Of a stretch of DNA of 64,000 nt, positions 16,525 to 25,175 are shown piece after piece. The position numbers and the translations under genes are program-made. This DNA is from JBBTXG01 sp038062375 (GTDB lineage: Bacteria > Patescibacteriota > Minisyncoccia > Minisyncoccales > UBA10102), in contig JBBTXG010000008.1 of NCBI GenBank assembly GCA_038062375.1, positions 9,151 to 73,150 on the forward strand, read 5' to 3'. Below the pieces are notes generated by a model. It was given only the letters and a program-made list of their open reading frames with translations. It made no database searches and was not told where the DNA came from. Numbering within the stretch: position 1 is the first letter of the stretch; each line of letters starts with the position of its first letter.

Positions 16525-16702
16525 CTGCTCACCGTGGTCATCTGCTCGGAATATAATCTGAAGGACGCGCTCTGCGCCTCCAGCGAGGCGCAAGCTTAGT
16601 TCCTCGCGAATTTTCCCTCGTCAGTCTCGGGAACCATGCAAATTCGCTGCGGGTAGTCCTTCAGATTATATTCCTCGCTTTTTGCGGGGGACAAGTGAGC
16701 AG
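16525..16702. ncRNA. Structured intergenic element with a 19-bp perfect closing helix
   Basis: Perfect 19-bp inverted arms GGAATATAATCTGAAGGAC (16548-16566) and its complement (16656-16674) enclose two smaller hairpins. One is GCGCCTC-cagc-GAGGCGC. The other pairs CGAATTT with AAATTCG and contains TCCC/GGGA. An outer 8-bp pair (CTGCTCAC 16525-16532 / GTGAGCAG 16695-16702) brackets the whole. The element lies between divergent genes. It could be a structured RNA of about 180 nt on either strand or a MITE-like mobile repeat. It does not show the landmark motifs of tmRNA, RNase P RNA or SRP RNA, and I cannot name it. Confidence 0.5.
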
Positions 16703-16748
16703 TTAGCGCCCCTTGAAAACTTTGACCTTATGGGGTACAGTAGGAAAC

Positions 16749-17936
16749 ATGATCACTAAGAATACTCTTTTTGAAAAAAATAAAATAGATCTCGTGCGAC
16801 CCTTTAAAGTCGGAGAGATCGTCGAAGGGATCGTGGTAGGCATTGGACGATCTGCGGTATATTTGGATTTGGGGCCGCGAGGAACCGGTATTATCTATGG
16901 AAGAGAATATCTGGAAGAAAAAGACGTGCTCAAGGGCGTCAAGCTGGGCGAGAAAATCCTCTCCAAAATAATTGAGTTGGAGAACGAAGAGGGATACATA
17001 GAGCTGTCACTGAAAGAAGCCGGGAGAGAACTCACCTGGTCTCAATTAAAAGAACTCCAAGAGAAACAAGAGATTATCAAGGTAAAAATTATTGGAGCAA
17101 ACAAAGGAGGCTTGCTCGCCGAGTTGCGCGGGGTCCAGGCATTTCTTCCGGTTTCTCAACTTTCCCAGACACATTATCCTCGAGTCGAGAATGGAGACAC
17201 CTTGAAGATCTTGCGTGAGCTTCAAAAATTTATGGGCAAGGAATTGGATGTTCAGATTTTCGATTTAGATCCCCGCGAAGAAAAGATCATTCTTTCAGAA
17301 CGCTCCAAAGAACGAAATAAGATCAAAGAGATGCTCGCAAACTATAAAGTAGGAGATGTGGTGGAGGGAGAGATTACCGGGGTGGTAGATTTCGGCGCCT
17401 TTATGAAATTCCCGACGAAAGAAAATGGAGACTCCAAAGATGCATTGGAGGCCGGCCAAGGACCACAACAAGTGGAAGGACTTATCCACATATCAGAGAT
17501 TGATTGGCAGATCATTGAAGATCCTTCCCGATTCCTGAAGGTAGGAGACCGAGTAAAAGCAAAAATCATAGACCTAGCCCAAGGAAGAGCGTCGCTTTCT
17601 CTGAAAGTGTTGAAAGAAGACCCGTGGAAAGAAGCGGAGAAAAAATACAAGAAATTCGACGAAATTCAAGGAAAAGTCACCAAGCTCAACCCCTTTGGAG
17701 CTTTTGTGGAAATAGAATCCAAGATTCAAGGACTTTGTCACATCTCGGAATTTGGCCTGAAAAAGAACATGGAGGAACACCTGAACATTGGCACGACCTA
17801 CGCTTTTCAAATTATTGAATTCAACCCAACCGAACACCGCATGAGCCTCCGATTGACTCCCCAAAAGAGTTCAGCAGAATCTCCATCTTTGCCTCCAGAG
17901 AAAGAGGAACAAACTCCACCTGCAAAAGAAGAGTGA
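16749..17936 (+). CDS. S1-domain RNA-binding protein (ribosomal protein S1-like)
   Basis: This 395-residue protein has four S1 OB-fold repeats: about 22-92 (GEIVEGIVVGIGRSAVYLDLG), 105-175, 195-290 (GDVVEGEITGVVDFGAFMKF) and 300-375 (GKVTKLNPFGAFVEIE). A low-complexity Pro/Glu tail follows. The third repeat has a roughly 20-residue loop insertion (PTKENGDSKDALEAGQG). Proteins of this type bind mRNA and help initiate translation, and four repeats is the usual number for short bacterial bS1 proteins. The ATG at 16749 is preceded by AGGAAAC; the frame extends to a TTG at 16713 without a ribosome site. It is convergent with the comF-like gene, only 1 bp apart. Confidence 0.88.
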   Translation: MITKNTLFEKNKIDLVRPFKVGEIVEGIVVGIGRSAVYLDLGPRGTGIIYGREYLEEKDVLKGVKLGEKILSKIIELENEEGYIELSLKEAGRELTWSQLKELQEKQEIIKVKIIGANKGGLLAELRGVQAFLPVSQLSQTHYPRVENGDTLKILRELQKFMGKELDVQIFDLDPREEKIILSERSKERNKIKEMLANYKVGDVVEGEITGVVDFGAFMKFPTKENGDSKDALEAGQGPQQVEGLIHISEIDWQIIEDPSRFLKVGDRVKAKIIDLAQGRASLSLKVLKEDPWKEAEKKYKKFDEIQGKVTKLNPFGAFVEIESKIQGLCHISEFGLKKNMEEHLNIGTTYAFQIIEFNPTEHRMSLRLTPQKSSAESPSLPPEKEEQTPPAKEE

Positions 17937-17937
17937 A

Positions 17938-18618
17938 CTATCCTCTTGCCACCACGATCCCGAACACCTGCTTTGCTTGTGCCTGCCGTAAGACTTTTGC
18001 TGCCTCCTCCATCGTAGACCCGGTAGTGAAGACATCGTCCACAAGGAGAATCTTTCTGTTTCTGACTCGCTCACGGCCTTTCACTTCGAAAACCCCTCTC
18101 ATATTCTCTCGTCTCTCCTCTTGGGGAAGTTCTGCTTGAGGAGGCGTATGCTTTATTTTAACTAAAACGTCATTGCACACAGGTATGCCCAGAAAACGGG
18201 AAAGCTCTTTTGCAAACGCTTCTGAATGATTGAATCCTCGCCATTTGAGGCGTCTCTTTGAAAGGGGAACTGGAACAATGAGATACGGTGGTTGGCTGCC
18301 AGCATTCTGGGTCACGGCAGATCGAGCAAACGATGGTTTGTCGATCAACGAAAAGTGAGCTATCATGAGAGAAGCGAGAGGAAACGCAAGATCTCGGAGA
18401 AACGGAGGATACTTAAACATATGAATTGTTTTTTTGATAAGGCCATCCTGCCATGAGGTTGCGCAAAAAAGTCCCGAGAGAGGAGAATCGGAGAAAAGAA
18501 AAGAGGGGGTCTGCGCCACCGAAATGAGCGAAAGGCAGTCTTCACAAAGATGGGTTCCCTCTCTGGAGCACGAAATACAATACTTGGGAAAGAGAAGATT
18601 GACGAGTAATCGAATCAT
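17938..18618 (-). CDS. ComF/GntX-type phosphoribosyltransferase-fold protein
   Basis: This 226-residue protein has an N-terminal zinc-ribbon-like region (CISCSREGTHLCEDC) and a C-terminal PRTase fold whose PRPP-binding loop reads ILLVDDVFTTGST. This is the ComFC architecture. ComFC takes part in natural transformation, probably in processing incoming single-stranded DNA. The neighbouring pilMNO genes are divergent from it across a short gap. With a full type IV pilus in the window, DNA uptake is a reasonable context, though no ComEC or DprA is seen here. Confidence 0.88.
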   Translation of the reverse strand: MIRLLVNLLFPKYCISCSREGTHLCEDCLSLISVAQTPSFLFSDSPLSGLFCATSWQDGLIKKTIHMFKYPPFLRDLAFPLASLMIAHFSLIDKPSFARSAVTQNAGSQPPYLIVPVPLSKRRLKWRGFNHSEAFAKELSRFLGIPVCNDVLVKIKHTPPQAELPQEERRENMRGVFEVKGRERVRNRKILLVDDVFTTGSTMEEAAKVLRQAQAKQVFGIVVARG

Positions 18619-18640
18619 AGAATTCTATTCGTATTTTTAG

Positions 18641-18646
18641 TATAAT
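18641..18646 (+). promoter_or_regulatory. -10 box of the pilM transcript, probably leaderless
   Basis: A perfect TATAAT ends 5 nt before the pilM ATG at 18652. Transcription would therefore begin at or beside the start codon and give a leaderless mRNA; no ribosome-binding site is visible. The -35 region is weak. Confidence 0.6.
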
Positions 18647-18651
18647 CCAAA

Positions 18652-19716
18652 ATGAGTCTTTTTTCTGCTGATGTCGTCCCGAAAAGTTTTGTGGGAATTG
18701 ATGTGGGAAGTTCAGCTCTGAAAGTCGTGGAGATTTCCGGTTGGGCTGATCGTCGAGTGCTCAAGAACTATGGAGAACTCAAGGTACGCACGCTCTACGA
18801 GAAGCCATTTCGAACATTTGAGAAAAATGCGCTCTTACTTTCTACTCAAGATATCGCGAAAGCTTTACGAGCGCTTCTCCAAGAAACAAATATCCTGCAA
18901 AAGAAAGCCATTTTTTCAATTTCAGATTTTTCCACCTTTTTTACCAATTTTGAACTTCCTACCTTTATTGAAAAAAAGGAGCTCAAAGACGCCGTGGGTT
19001 TTGAGGCGCGAAAACACGTTCCGCTTCCTCTCTCTGAAGTAACAATTGATTGGCAAGTGCTTGCCAATGGAAATAGAGAAAAAAATAAACCTTATCGAAT
19101 TCTTCTGATCGCGGTTCCCAATGAGGTGATCAATCAATATCAAGAAATCGCAAGACTTTCCCGATTGGAATTAATGGCCCTTGAGGCAGAAGTGTTCGGG
19201 TGCATACGCTCCTCGCTGAAAGAAGAGAAAGGAACGGTCCTCCTTCTTGATATCGGAGCACAGACCACTACGGTAAGCATCGTGAAAAATGGAAATCTGT
19301 GGAATTCTCACACGGTAGACATCGGAGGGAATCATTTTGCCCAACGAATTGCAAAAGCACTTTCTCTCGATTACACAACCGCAGAACAAGAGAAGAGGAC
19401 AAAGGGACTTGAAGTAATGTCAGCGAATATACTGATCCTCGTACCTCTGGTTGACATGATTGTTCTCGAAATGCAAAAATCAATGGAAAATTTTTTTCAA
19501 AAAGAAAAAGGGGAGATTGCAAAAATTGTCTTAGCCGGCGGGGCAGCAAGACTCCCTGGACTGCAAGAATATTTTGAGAAAACTCTCCAAAAGAAGACAG
19601 AACTTTTACATCCCTTTCGAAATATCCTGTACTCCCCCATTCTGGAAGAAACGCTCAATGAAATCGGGCCGTCGTTTGCAGTAGCGGTAGGAATGGCATT
19701 ACGAGGATTCGAATAA
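18652..19716 (+). CDS. pilM: Type IV pilus assembly protein PilM (actin-like)
   Basis: PilM is a cytoplasmic actin-fold ATPase that binds the PilN N-terminus and links the motors to the alignment complex. The 354-residue protein shows phosphate-1 motif FVGIDVGSSALKVVEI (13-28), phosphate-2 region LLLDIGAQTTTVSIV, and a nucleotide-binding GGAARLPGLQEYF near the C-terminus. It starts the pilM-pilN-pilO unit, 4 bp upstream of pilN, on the opposite strand and about 6 kb from the other pil genes. Confidence 0.94.
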   Translation: MSLFSADVVPKSFVGIDVGSSALKVVEISGWADRRVLKNYGELKVRTLYEKPFRTFEKNALLLSTQDIAKALRALLQETNILQKKAIFSISDFSTFFTNFELPTFIEKKELKDAVGFEARKHVPLPLSEVTIDWQVLANGNREKNKPYRILLIAVPNEVINQYQEIARLSRLELMALEAEVFGCIRSSLKEEKGTVLLLDIGAQTTTVSIVKNGNLWNSHTVDIGGNHFAQRIAKALSLDYTTAEQEKRTKGLEVMSANILILVPLVDMIVLEMQKSMENFFQKEKGEIAKIVLAGGAARLPGLQEYFEKTLQKKTELLHPFRNILYSPILEETLNEIGPSFAVAVGMALRGFE

Positions 19717-19720
19717 TCGT

Positions 19721-20290
19721 ATGATAGAACTCATTCCAAAACACACCCCTCGATTCCCTTTGAGCTCGTCGCTCCTGTTATTTCTTGCCGGCGCGCTTCT
19801 GCTTGGAGTGCTTGGAGGGTTTTTTATCTTAGAACAGTTCCAGTCAAATTTGAAAACAAAACTTCAAACACTCGATAAAACCTTGAGGGGTGAAACCGTC
19901 ATTCGCCAACAAAAACTGCAAGACGAGATTTCTGGATTGAAGCAAAGACTCGAGGACTTTAACCTTCTGGTCGAAAGGAGAAAAGATTTTCTCTTGTTTT
20001 TCCAATTTCTCGAGAACACCACCCATCCTGATATCTTCTTTACCGAATTTCAGGGAACACGAGATACCAACCATATCTTGCTTTCTGGAAAAGCTGCGAC
20101 TTTCGAGTTATTAGAGCAACAAAAACGTGCGTGGGAACAAAGAGAAGAAATAGAAAAAGTGGCGCTTTCGAATGTAAAATTCTCAAAAGATGGAGGCGCG
20201 GAGTTTACCATGGAGTTCGTTTTCTCGCCCACACCTATCGCGTCAACCCTACCCCCAAACGCTAAAGAAAATAATGTGAAAGAAGAATGA
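19721..20290 (+). CDS. pilN: PilN-like type IV pilus alignment protein
   Basis: This 189-residue protein has a short cytoplasmic N-terminus (MIELIPK), one membrane helix (about 17-38), a coiled coil (about 40-85, LKQRLEDFNLLVERR) and a small ferredoxin-like periplasmic domain. The IELIP start resembles the INLLP peptide by which PilN docks to PilM. Gene order directly after pilM and before pilO supports the name. Its end overlaps pilO by 4 bp. Similarity outside the N-terminus is too low to judge by eye. Confidence 0.8.
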   Translation: MIELIPKHTPRFPLSSSLLLFLAGALLLGVLGGFFILEQFQSNLKTKLQTLDKTLRGETVIRQQKLQDEISGLKQRLEDFNLLVERRKDFLLFFQFLENTTHPDIFFTEFQGTRDTNHILLSGKAATFELLEQQKRAWEQREEIEKVALSNVKFSKDGGAEFTMEFVFSPTPIASTLPPNAKENNVKEE

Positions 20291-20820
20291 AGATTCCTTT
20301 GTTTATTTTCCTTATTCTTATACTTCTCTCCATCGCTCTTGGAGTTTTCTTGGTGTGGCCGAGCTACAAAGAATTTTCAAGCCTTCGGCAACAAGTCCAA
20401 GAACAAGAAGGAACCCTCCGGAACAAAGAAAACATCATTGCCCATCTCAACGAATTGCGCAAGGAATTCGATGGATATGAAAAGGAGCTTGCGAAAATCC
20501 ATGCTTCTCTTCCAGCCGATACTCAACTTCCTCTCCTGTATGACTCCATGCAACACCTTGCTAGTTCCTCTGGATTGGGAATACGATCGCTCGACTCTTC
20601 GACAAGAATAAACAGTGAGGAGGAAAAGAAACGGGTAAAAAATCCAATGAAAATTACGTCGCTCTCTCTCGAATTGGAAGGCTCTTATGAGGGATTCAAA
20701 CAATTTCTCTCTCGAGTGAAAACAACCGCAAGGATGCTCAACGCGCAATCAATGAAGATTAGTTCCAAGAAAGCAGAAGAACTTCAGATTGATCTTACTC
20801 TCGAAGCGTATTCATATTAG
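20287..20820 (+). CDS. pilO: PilO-like type IV pilus alignment protein
   Basis: This 177-residue protein has one N-terminal membrane helix (4-23), a coiled coil (about 30-75, with SLRQQVQEQEGTLRNKE) and a periplasmic ferredoxin-like domain (LELEGSYEGFKQFLSRV), as in PilO. PilO and PilN form heterodimers that align the platform with the rest of the machine. It overlaps pilN by 4 bp and is followed after 50 bp by the first two-helix pilin gene. The two systems may therefore share a transcript, because no terminator separates them. Confidence 0.82.
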   Translation: MKIPLFIFLILILLSIALGVFLVWPSYKEFSSLRQQVQEQEGTLRNKENIIAHLNELRKEFDGYEKELAKIHASLPADTQLPLLYDSMQHLASSSGLGIRSLDSSTRINSEEEKKRVKNPMKITSLSLELEGSYEGFKQFLSRVKTTARMLNAQSMKISSKKAEELQIDLTLEAYSY

Positions 20821-20870
20821 AAAGTCTCTTACGTCTCCAAAAACTCCTCTTAAGAATCCGCCATTGTCCA

Positions 20871-21212
20871 ATGAACTTGAAAACTCTTTTTATCTTTCTT
20901 GCAGGGATTACACTTCTCGTTGCAGTTGAAGCCCAAGCGAGTCCTTTTATTACTTTCGCAAACCCTCTCAAGACAAAGAGTTTAATCGAACTCATAGACA
21001 ATCTCTTGAACTTCCTCTTCACCCTAGCTCTTATCGGAGCTCCGATCTTGCTTGTCATAGCTGGCGTCATGTTCATGACTGCTGCTGGTAATCCATCCAG
21101 AATCTCTACTGCGCGGAACATGCTCATGTGGACGATCATAGGATTTGGCGTTATCCTCTTATCTCGAGGCCTCATCATTCTTTTGCAGGGGATTCTGGGA
21201 GTGACGTCATGA
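20871..21212 (+). CDS. Two-helix T4SS-pilin-like protein, minimal form (A1)
   Basis: This 113-residue protein has a signal peptide (1-23) and FANPLKTKSLIELIDNLL, then helix 1 (FLFTLALIGAPILLVIAGVMF), loop MTAAGNPSRISTARNML and helix 2 (MWTIIGFGVILLSRGLIILL). No extra domain is present. Its core is almost identical at DNA level to the 3' end of the next gene (compare 21041-21160 with 24220-24340). It probably oligomerises in the membrane like VirB2/TrbC pilins, which is family inference. It is the first gene of the array after pilO. Confidence 0.8.
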   Translation: MNLKTLFIFLAGITLLVAVEAQASPFITFANPLKTKSLIELIDNLLNFLFTLALIGAPILLVIAGVMFMTAAGNPSRISTARNMLMWTIIGFGVILLSRGLIILLQGILGVTS

Positions 21213-21243
21213 ACGCATCGCCCCAGAGGCTTTCCCGCTTTTT

Positions 21244-21283
21244 CTGTCTCACAATTCTTGCTCAAGCAAGAATTGTGAGACAG
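21244..21283. repeat. Long perfect hairpin (19-bp stem, 2-nt loop)
   Basis: CTGTCTCACAATTCTTGCT (21244-21262) is followed after CA by its exact complement (21265-21283). There is no T-run after the stem in either direction, so it is not a standard terminator. Two smaller perfect hairpins follow: ACCTTCC-tt-GGAAGGT (21323-21338) and CTTGCT-t-AGCAAG (21353-21365), the last covering the -35 box of the next gene. Confidence 0.7.
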
Positions 21284-21337
21284 GGTAAACTGATACCATT
21301 TCCACGGCTGTTCGTGTTGAGTACCTTCCTTGGAAGG

Positions 21338-21383
21338 TGTGGAAAAGTGTAACTTGCTTAGCAAGAGTATTTCCAACTATACT
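21338..21383 (+). promoter_or_regulatory. Promoter of the 990-residue surface pilin with upstream TGTGGAAAA box
   Basis: TTGCTT (21354-21359), an 18-bp spacer and TATACT (21378-21383) make a plausible sigma-70 promoter 31 bp before the gene. The box TGTGGAAAA (21338-21346) ends 7 bp before the -35. The same box stands in the same place before the genes at 25308 and 27626. Confidence 0.55.
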
Positions 21384-21414
21384 GATCTTACAGGAAGTTT
21401 TTAATCTTTAATCT

Positions 21415-24387
21415 ATGAAACGTCTCGTCTTTCTTCTTCTTTTCGTAAGCATTATACTTACTGGCGTATGGCTATTTCAGAAGCAATCAACAGCTGCTGT
21501 ACCAGCCGGTAAAATTATCATAAGTTCTACAACGCCGCTCGCTGAATATAGAACCTCGACAAGTTATTTCACGGCAGATGTTGTAGCCGGGAAGAACATT
21601 CCTCGGCATAACTGTTCGCTGGAAATGCAAGATGAAAGCGGGAATACAATAAACCGGAAAGGACCCCCAGGAACTCCTCCGGTCTTCGGTATGGAGGTTG
21701 CCCCAATCAATCAATCTTGCGTTGCTGGTACCATCTGCCAAGCAAAAACGGTTCTCAATATTTCAGAGATTTTTGGAGAACTTGTCACAAATGGGCCGCA
21801 AGGCGAATACCTAACAAAAGTTACGTGCAAAGACGTAGATACCAACGAAAATTCCAGAGTAACGGTTGTAAATATCCACGGTGCACAAGCAACGCTTACC
21901 CCATTAGTCCCTGTCATAGATCCAATCTCTCCTCTTACTGCTGTCGCCGGAGTGCAAACAACATTCAGTGCGAACGTAAAAGATAATATAGAGGTGACGA
22001 GATGTACTCTTAGGGTCGATGATGGTCTCGTCCCTGGGGGAATGACTCTTAGCAAACATCCTCCTTGCGATAACTGTACTGCATCTCAAAGCACTACTTT
22101 TAATACAGCAGGAGAGTACATTATATATGCGGAGTGCAAAGACAGTGATCGCCTTTTGTTTAGCACGACGGGGCCTTTCAAAAAACTCACAGTAACCCCT
22201 AAGACTACTTGTAACGGCAGGGAGGCAAGTTCAGATAAGGATACTCTTTCCCCGGGTGCAAGCTGGCAGACTACCGGTGGAACCATAGGTATCGCAGAGG
22301 GGATGACCCAAAGATACAAAGTGAATGTCACAAGCACAGGTAATCATCAATTCTCGTTCTGCCCTGCAGATGGAGGAAAAGATAACTTCGAATCTCATCT
22401 CTGTCTTTTTGATAGCAAGGGAGTAAAGATTATATCTCAAAGTAGAAATTGCAACACTACGAGCGCTAAAATCGATAGAAATATCAGTCCAATCGGCACC
22501 TATTATATTCAGGTTGCAGCAAAGACTGGAGATCTCGGCGATTATACTCTAGCCTATAAAGGACCTTCTGTCGCAACCCCAACTATCACCGTCACCGCGC
22601 CTAATGGAGGAGAGAGCTGGGCAATTGGTGCATCCAATAACATTACGTGGACTTCGCAGGGTGTAACTGGCAACGTGAACATATATATTTCTCGAAATGC
22701 GGATGCTGCAGCGCCCACGTGGACTCTTTTGTTTGGTGGTAATACAACCAATGATGAGACTGAAGCGTGGACAGTAACAGGTCCTGCTACTGCGCAAGCA
22801 AGAATAAAGATCGTGAGTGTCGCAGACGGTGACGTCAATGATCAAAGCGATGCAAACTTCACAATTTCTGCCGCAGCAGCTGCCGATCCTTTTGTGTGCT
22901 ACACCTATCCATGGAATAACCAAAACTGTCCTGGAGACCCAGGCAGCGTTACAAAGAAATGTAGTAGCACTAATGACACAAAGCTTGACTGTGTCAATAT
23001 AGATGGTACTTCACAGCGAGTTGAGTGCTTTCAATGCACACAGAACTGCGATCAAACTGATAAGGCTTGTAATGTGCCCACTTCCTGTAACTCTACCAAT
23101 TATACCACTACCGCAACGGCAAAAGATTTCGGCGCCGGACCAAAGGAAGAAACACTTCAGAATATGTGCAGAGTAAATGAGGATGAAGGTCAATATTACA
23201 AAGTGGCAGTACCCGCAGGAAACTTGTGTAATATCCGATGGTCAATTGCGCCAGACAGAACAGCGGATTATGACCTCAGTGCAAACAAGAGCGCTGTGTG
23301 GCCTCAAGAAGATTTCGCCGACTGCAAATCAAAAAGAACGCAAGGTTTCGTAGATGACTGCAAGTTCATCGGTGTTCCTGCGGGCACCTACACTGCGTAT
23401 GTCATCAATAAGAAGGCTACTGCTGGAGGTTCGTACACCATTGCGGTAAGAGTAGATACTTGTACCACCGACCCTCCACCCGTCAGAAGCAATGGGGCAC
23501 CAACGGGAACACTCGCTGCAGGAACCACAACCGCAACGCTAAGTCTAACAACCCATGAAAATGCAACGTGCAAGTATGCTACAACGGCAGGCACATCTTA
23601 CGACGACATGTCTTCCACGTTTACTACAACCGGAGGCAAATCCCATTCGACTAATGTTACTGGTCTTGCTAATGGTAATTCCTACAACTATTATGTACGG
23701 TGCAAAGACACTGCAAACAATAAAAACCCAGATGACTTCACAATTTCATTTTCTGTAGCAGCAGCTGGAGCTCCCTCCTTCACCATCGACAGTGTTACAG
23801 CAAACCCCAATGAAGGTGTAGCTCCTCTGAACAATGTTGAGGTTACAGCTAACGTTGGAGGTACTGCAACAGGTAATATCGATTATAAGTTAGATTGTAC
23901 AAGTGACGACAGATGGGATCAGCAGATCACAAATACTTCAGATCCCTATACTTTTACTGTGAAATGCAGCTATGCAACCGCAGGCGACTATACGGTCAAG
24001 GTGCAAGCAACTCGTCAGACAATTACCGCATCCCAAACAACCGCCGTAAAAGTGAACACTGACGGAGGAGGCGGAGGAGGTGGCGGGGGCGGAGGAGGCG
24101 GAGGAGGTGGCGGGGGCGGAGGACAAATCATCAAGTTTGAGAATCCGCTCAAGGCAAAGAACCTTACCGAACTCGTAGACAATCTTTTGAACTTCCTTTT
24201 CACTCTTGCCATCATTGGAGCTCCGATCTTGCTCGTGATAGCTGGCGTCATGTTCATGACTGCTGCTGGTAATCCAGCAAGAATCTCTACTGCGCGGAAC
24301 ATGCTCATGTGGACAATTATCGGATTTGGCGTTATCCTGCTTGCCAAAGGCTTGGTCGCGCTCTTGCAAGGAGTTTTGGGGATTTAG
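21415..24387 (+). CDS. Large multidomain surface protein with C-terminal two-helix pilin core (A2)
   Basis: This 990-residue protein has a signal helix (3-20) and a long extracellular part. Visible modules are Cys-containing Ig-like repeats, PPC-like domains (about 270-380 and 565-690), a Kre9/KNH-like segment starting VTAPNGGESW (about 395), FN3-like and PKD-like domains, and a run of 20 Gly (24064-24123). After the glycine hinge comes the core ENPLKAKNLTELVDNLL with the two helices, nearly identical to A1. The layout puts the pilin core at the membrane and the rest outside on a flexible stalk. Ligand is unknown. Confidence 0.8.
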   Translation: MKRLVFLLLFVSIILTGVWLFQKQSTAAVPAGKIIISSTTPLAEYRTSTSYFTADVVAGKNIPRHNCSLEMQDESGNTINRKGPPGTPPVFGMEVAPINQSCVAGTICQAKTVLNISEIFGELVTNGPQGEYLTKVTCKDVDTNENSRVTVVNIHGAQATLTPLVPVIDPISPLTAVAGVQTTFSANVKDNIEVTRCTLRVDDGLVPGGMTLSKHPPCDNCTASQSTTFNTAGEYIIYAECKDSDRLLFSTTGPFKKLTVTPKTTCNGREASSDKDTLSPGASWQTTGGTIGIAEGMTQRYKVNVTSTGNHQFSFCPADGGKDNFESHLCLFDSKGVKIISQSRNCNTTSAKIDRNISPIGTYYIQVAAKTGDLGDYTLAYKGPSVATPTITVTAPNGGESWAIGASNNITWTSQGVTGNVNIYISRNADAAAPTWTLLFGGNTTNDETEAWTVTGPATAQARIKIVSVADGDVNDQSDANFTISAAAAADPFVCYTYPWNNQNCPGDPGSVTKKCSSTNDTKLDCVNIDGTSQRVECFQCTQNCDQTDKACNVPTSCNSTNYTTTATAKDFGAGPKEETLQNMCRVNEDEGQYYKVAVPAGNLCNIRWSIAPDRTADYDLSANKSAVWPQEDFADCKSKRTQGFVDDCKFIGVPAGTYTAYVINKKATAGGSYTIAVRVDTCTTDPPPVRSNGAPTGTLAAGTTTATLSLTTHENATCKYATTAGTSYDDMSSTFTTTGGKSHSTNVTGLANGNSYNYYVRCKDTANNKNPDDFTISFSVAAAGAPSFTIDSVTANPNEGVAPLNNVEVTANVGGTATGNIDYKLDCTSDDRWDQQITNTSDPYTFTVKCSYATAGDYTVKVQATRQTITASQTTAVKVNTDGGGGGGGGGGGGGGGGGGGGQIIKFENPLKAKNLTELVDNLLNFLFTLAIIGAPILLVIAGVMFMTAAGNPARISTARNMLMWTIIGFGVILLAKGLVALLQGVLGI
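24064..24123 (+). repeat. Duplicated 27-bp unit encoding a 20-Gly linker
   Basis: Two exact 27-bp copies (24064-24090 and 24091-24117) plus 6 bp encode 20 consecutive glycines. The exact duplication of mixed GGA/GGC/GGT/GGG codons suggests recent slippage or recombination, so linker length may vary between strains. Confidence 0.9.
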
Positions 24388-24429
24388 CTAGCCCCCTTTC
24401 ATACTGAAATTTCTACTTCCTAAGATAAA

Positions 24430-25167
24430 ATGAGTACAAAAGCTCTCATCGTACTGATTGTAAGCATTTTCGTTTTTCTCGCGGGGACTGATTCTACGAA
24501 AGCAGGAGGCCATAATGCCTGCACTGATCCTACTCCTACTGCTTACGACTCTTGTGAGAAAGCTCGTGATTTCGGCGCGTTTGAAGGAACCAGGGGACTC
24601 GTTCCGATGTGTGGGGATGATCAATACTACAAAGCGAGTGTACCTTCGGGGAAAAAATGTACGATCCGCTGGAGGGTCGCTCCAGACGTAACCGCAGACT
24701 ACGATCTCCGCGCAAATAAGCCTCAAAAAAGTTGCCCGGCAGGATTTGTTGCTGACTGTGCGTCAATGACTGATGGCAACGCAATCGAAGAATGCGAATT
24801 CGAGAATGCAGAACCTGGGATTTATACTGCATGGGTATATTACGCAGGTGGAGGCACTACGGGAAATTATGCAATCACTGTAACTATCGAGAAGTGCACT
24901 GATTTATTTCCTCTTCCCACCGTCACTGGCGTGCTCGCAATACTCGAGAATATCGGAAATTGGATTTTTATCATTGGACTCTTGATCGCAGTGGTAATGG
25001 TTATCCTTGGAGCCTACATGTTTATCGATCCTTTCAGCGGAGGAGCAGGCAATCCGGCTCAAGTTGAAAAAGGGAGAAGCATCTTTTTGTGGGCGGCAGT
25101 CGGCCTCGCGGTGATTTTGCTGGCAAAAGGAATCTTCACGGTGTTACGGAGTATATTTGGAGTCTAG
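24430..25167 (+). CDS. Two-helix pilin with N-terminal PPC-like domain (A3)
   Basis: This 245-residue protein has a signal peptide (1-25). Its PPC-like domain (about 40-160, with IRWRVAPDVTADYDLRANK and six or more cysteines) is a clear relative of the second PPC-like domain of the preceding protein (IRWSIAPDRTADYDLSANK). The core is variant: helix 1 NWIFIIGLLIAVVMVILGAYMF, a longer loop (IDPFSGGAGNPAQVEKGRS), then helix 2 FLWAAVGLAVILLAKGIF. Only 42 bp separate it from the previous gene, so the two likely share a transcript. Confidence 0.78.
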   Translation: MSTKALIVLIVSIFVFLAGTDSTKAGGHNACTDPTPTAYDSCEKARDFGAFEGTRGLVPMCGDDQYYKASVPSGKKCTIRWRVAPDVTADYDLRANKPQKSCPAGFVADCASMTDGNAIEECEFENAEPGIYTAWVYYAGGGTTGNYAITVTIEKCTDLFPLPTVTGVLAILENIGNWIFIIGLLIAVVMVILGAYMFIDPFSGGAGNPAQVEKGRSIFLWAAVGLAVILLAKGIFTVLRSIFGV

Positions 25168-25175
25168 TAAAAAGG

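Noticed and set aside
16525..16702. SRP RNA, RNase P RNA or tmRNA for the structured element
   Set aside because: None of the conserved loops or motifs of those RNAs is visible; tmRNA is clearly at 56051-56383.
21244..21283. Rho-independent terminator after A1
   Set aside because: The stem is strong but no T-run follows on either strand.
24064..24120. Poly-Pro protein on the opposite strand of the glycine repeat
   Set aside because: This frame is the complement of the Gly codons inside a well supported gene, so it is a shadow.
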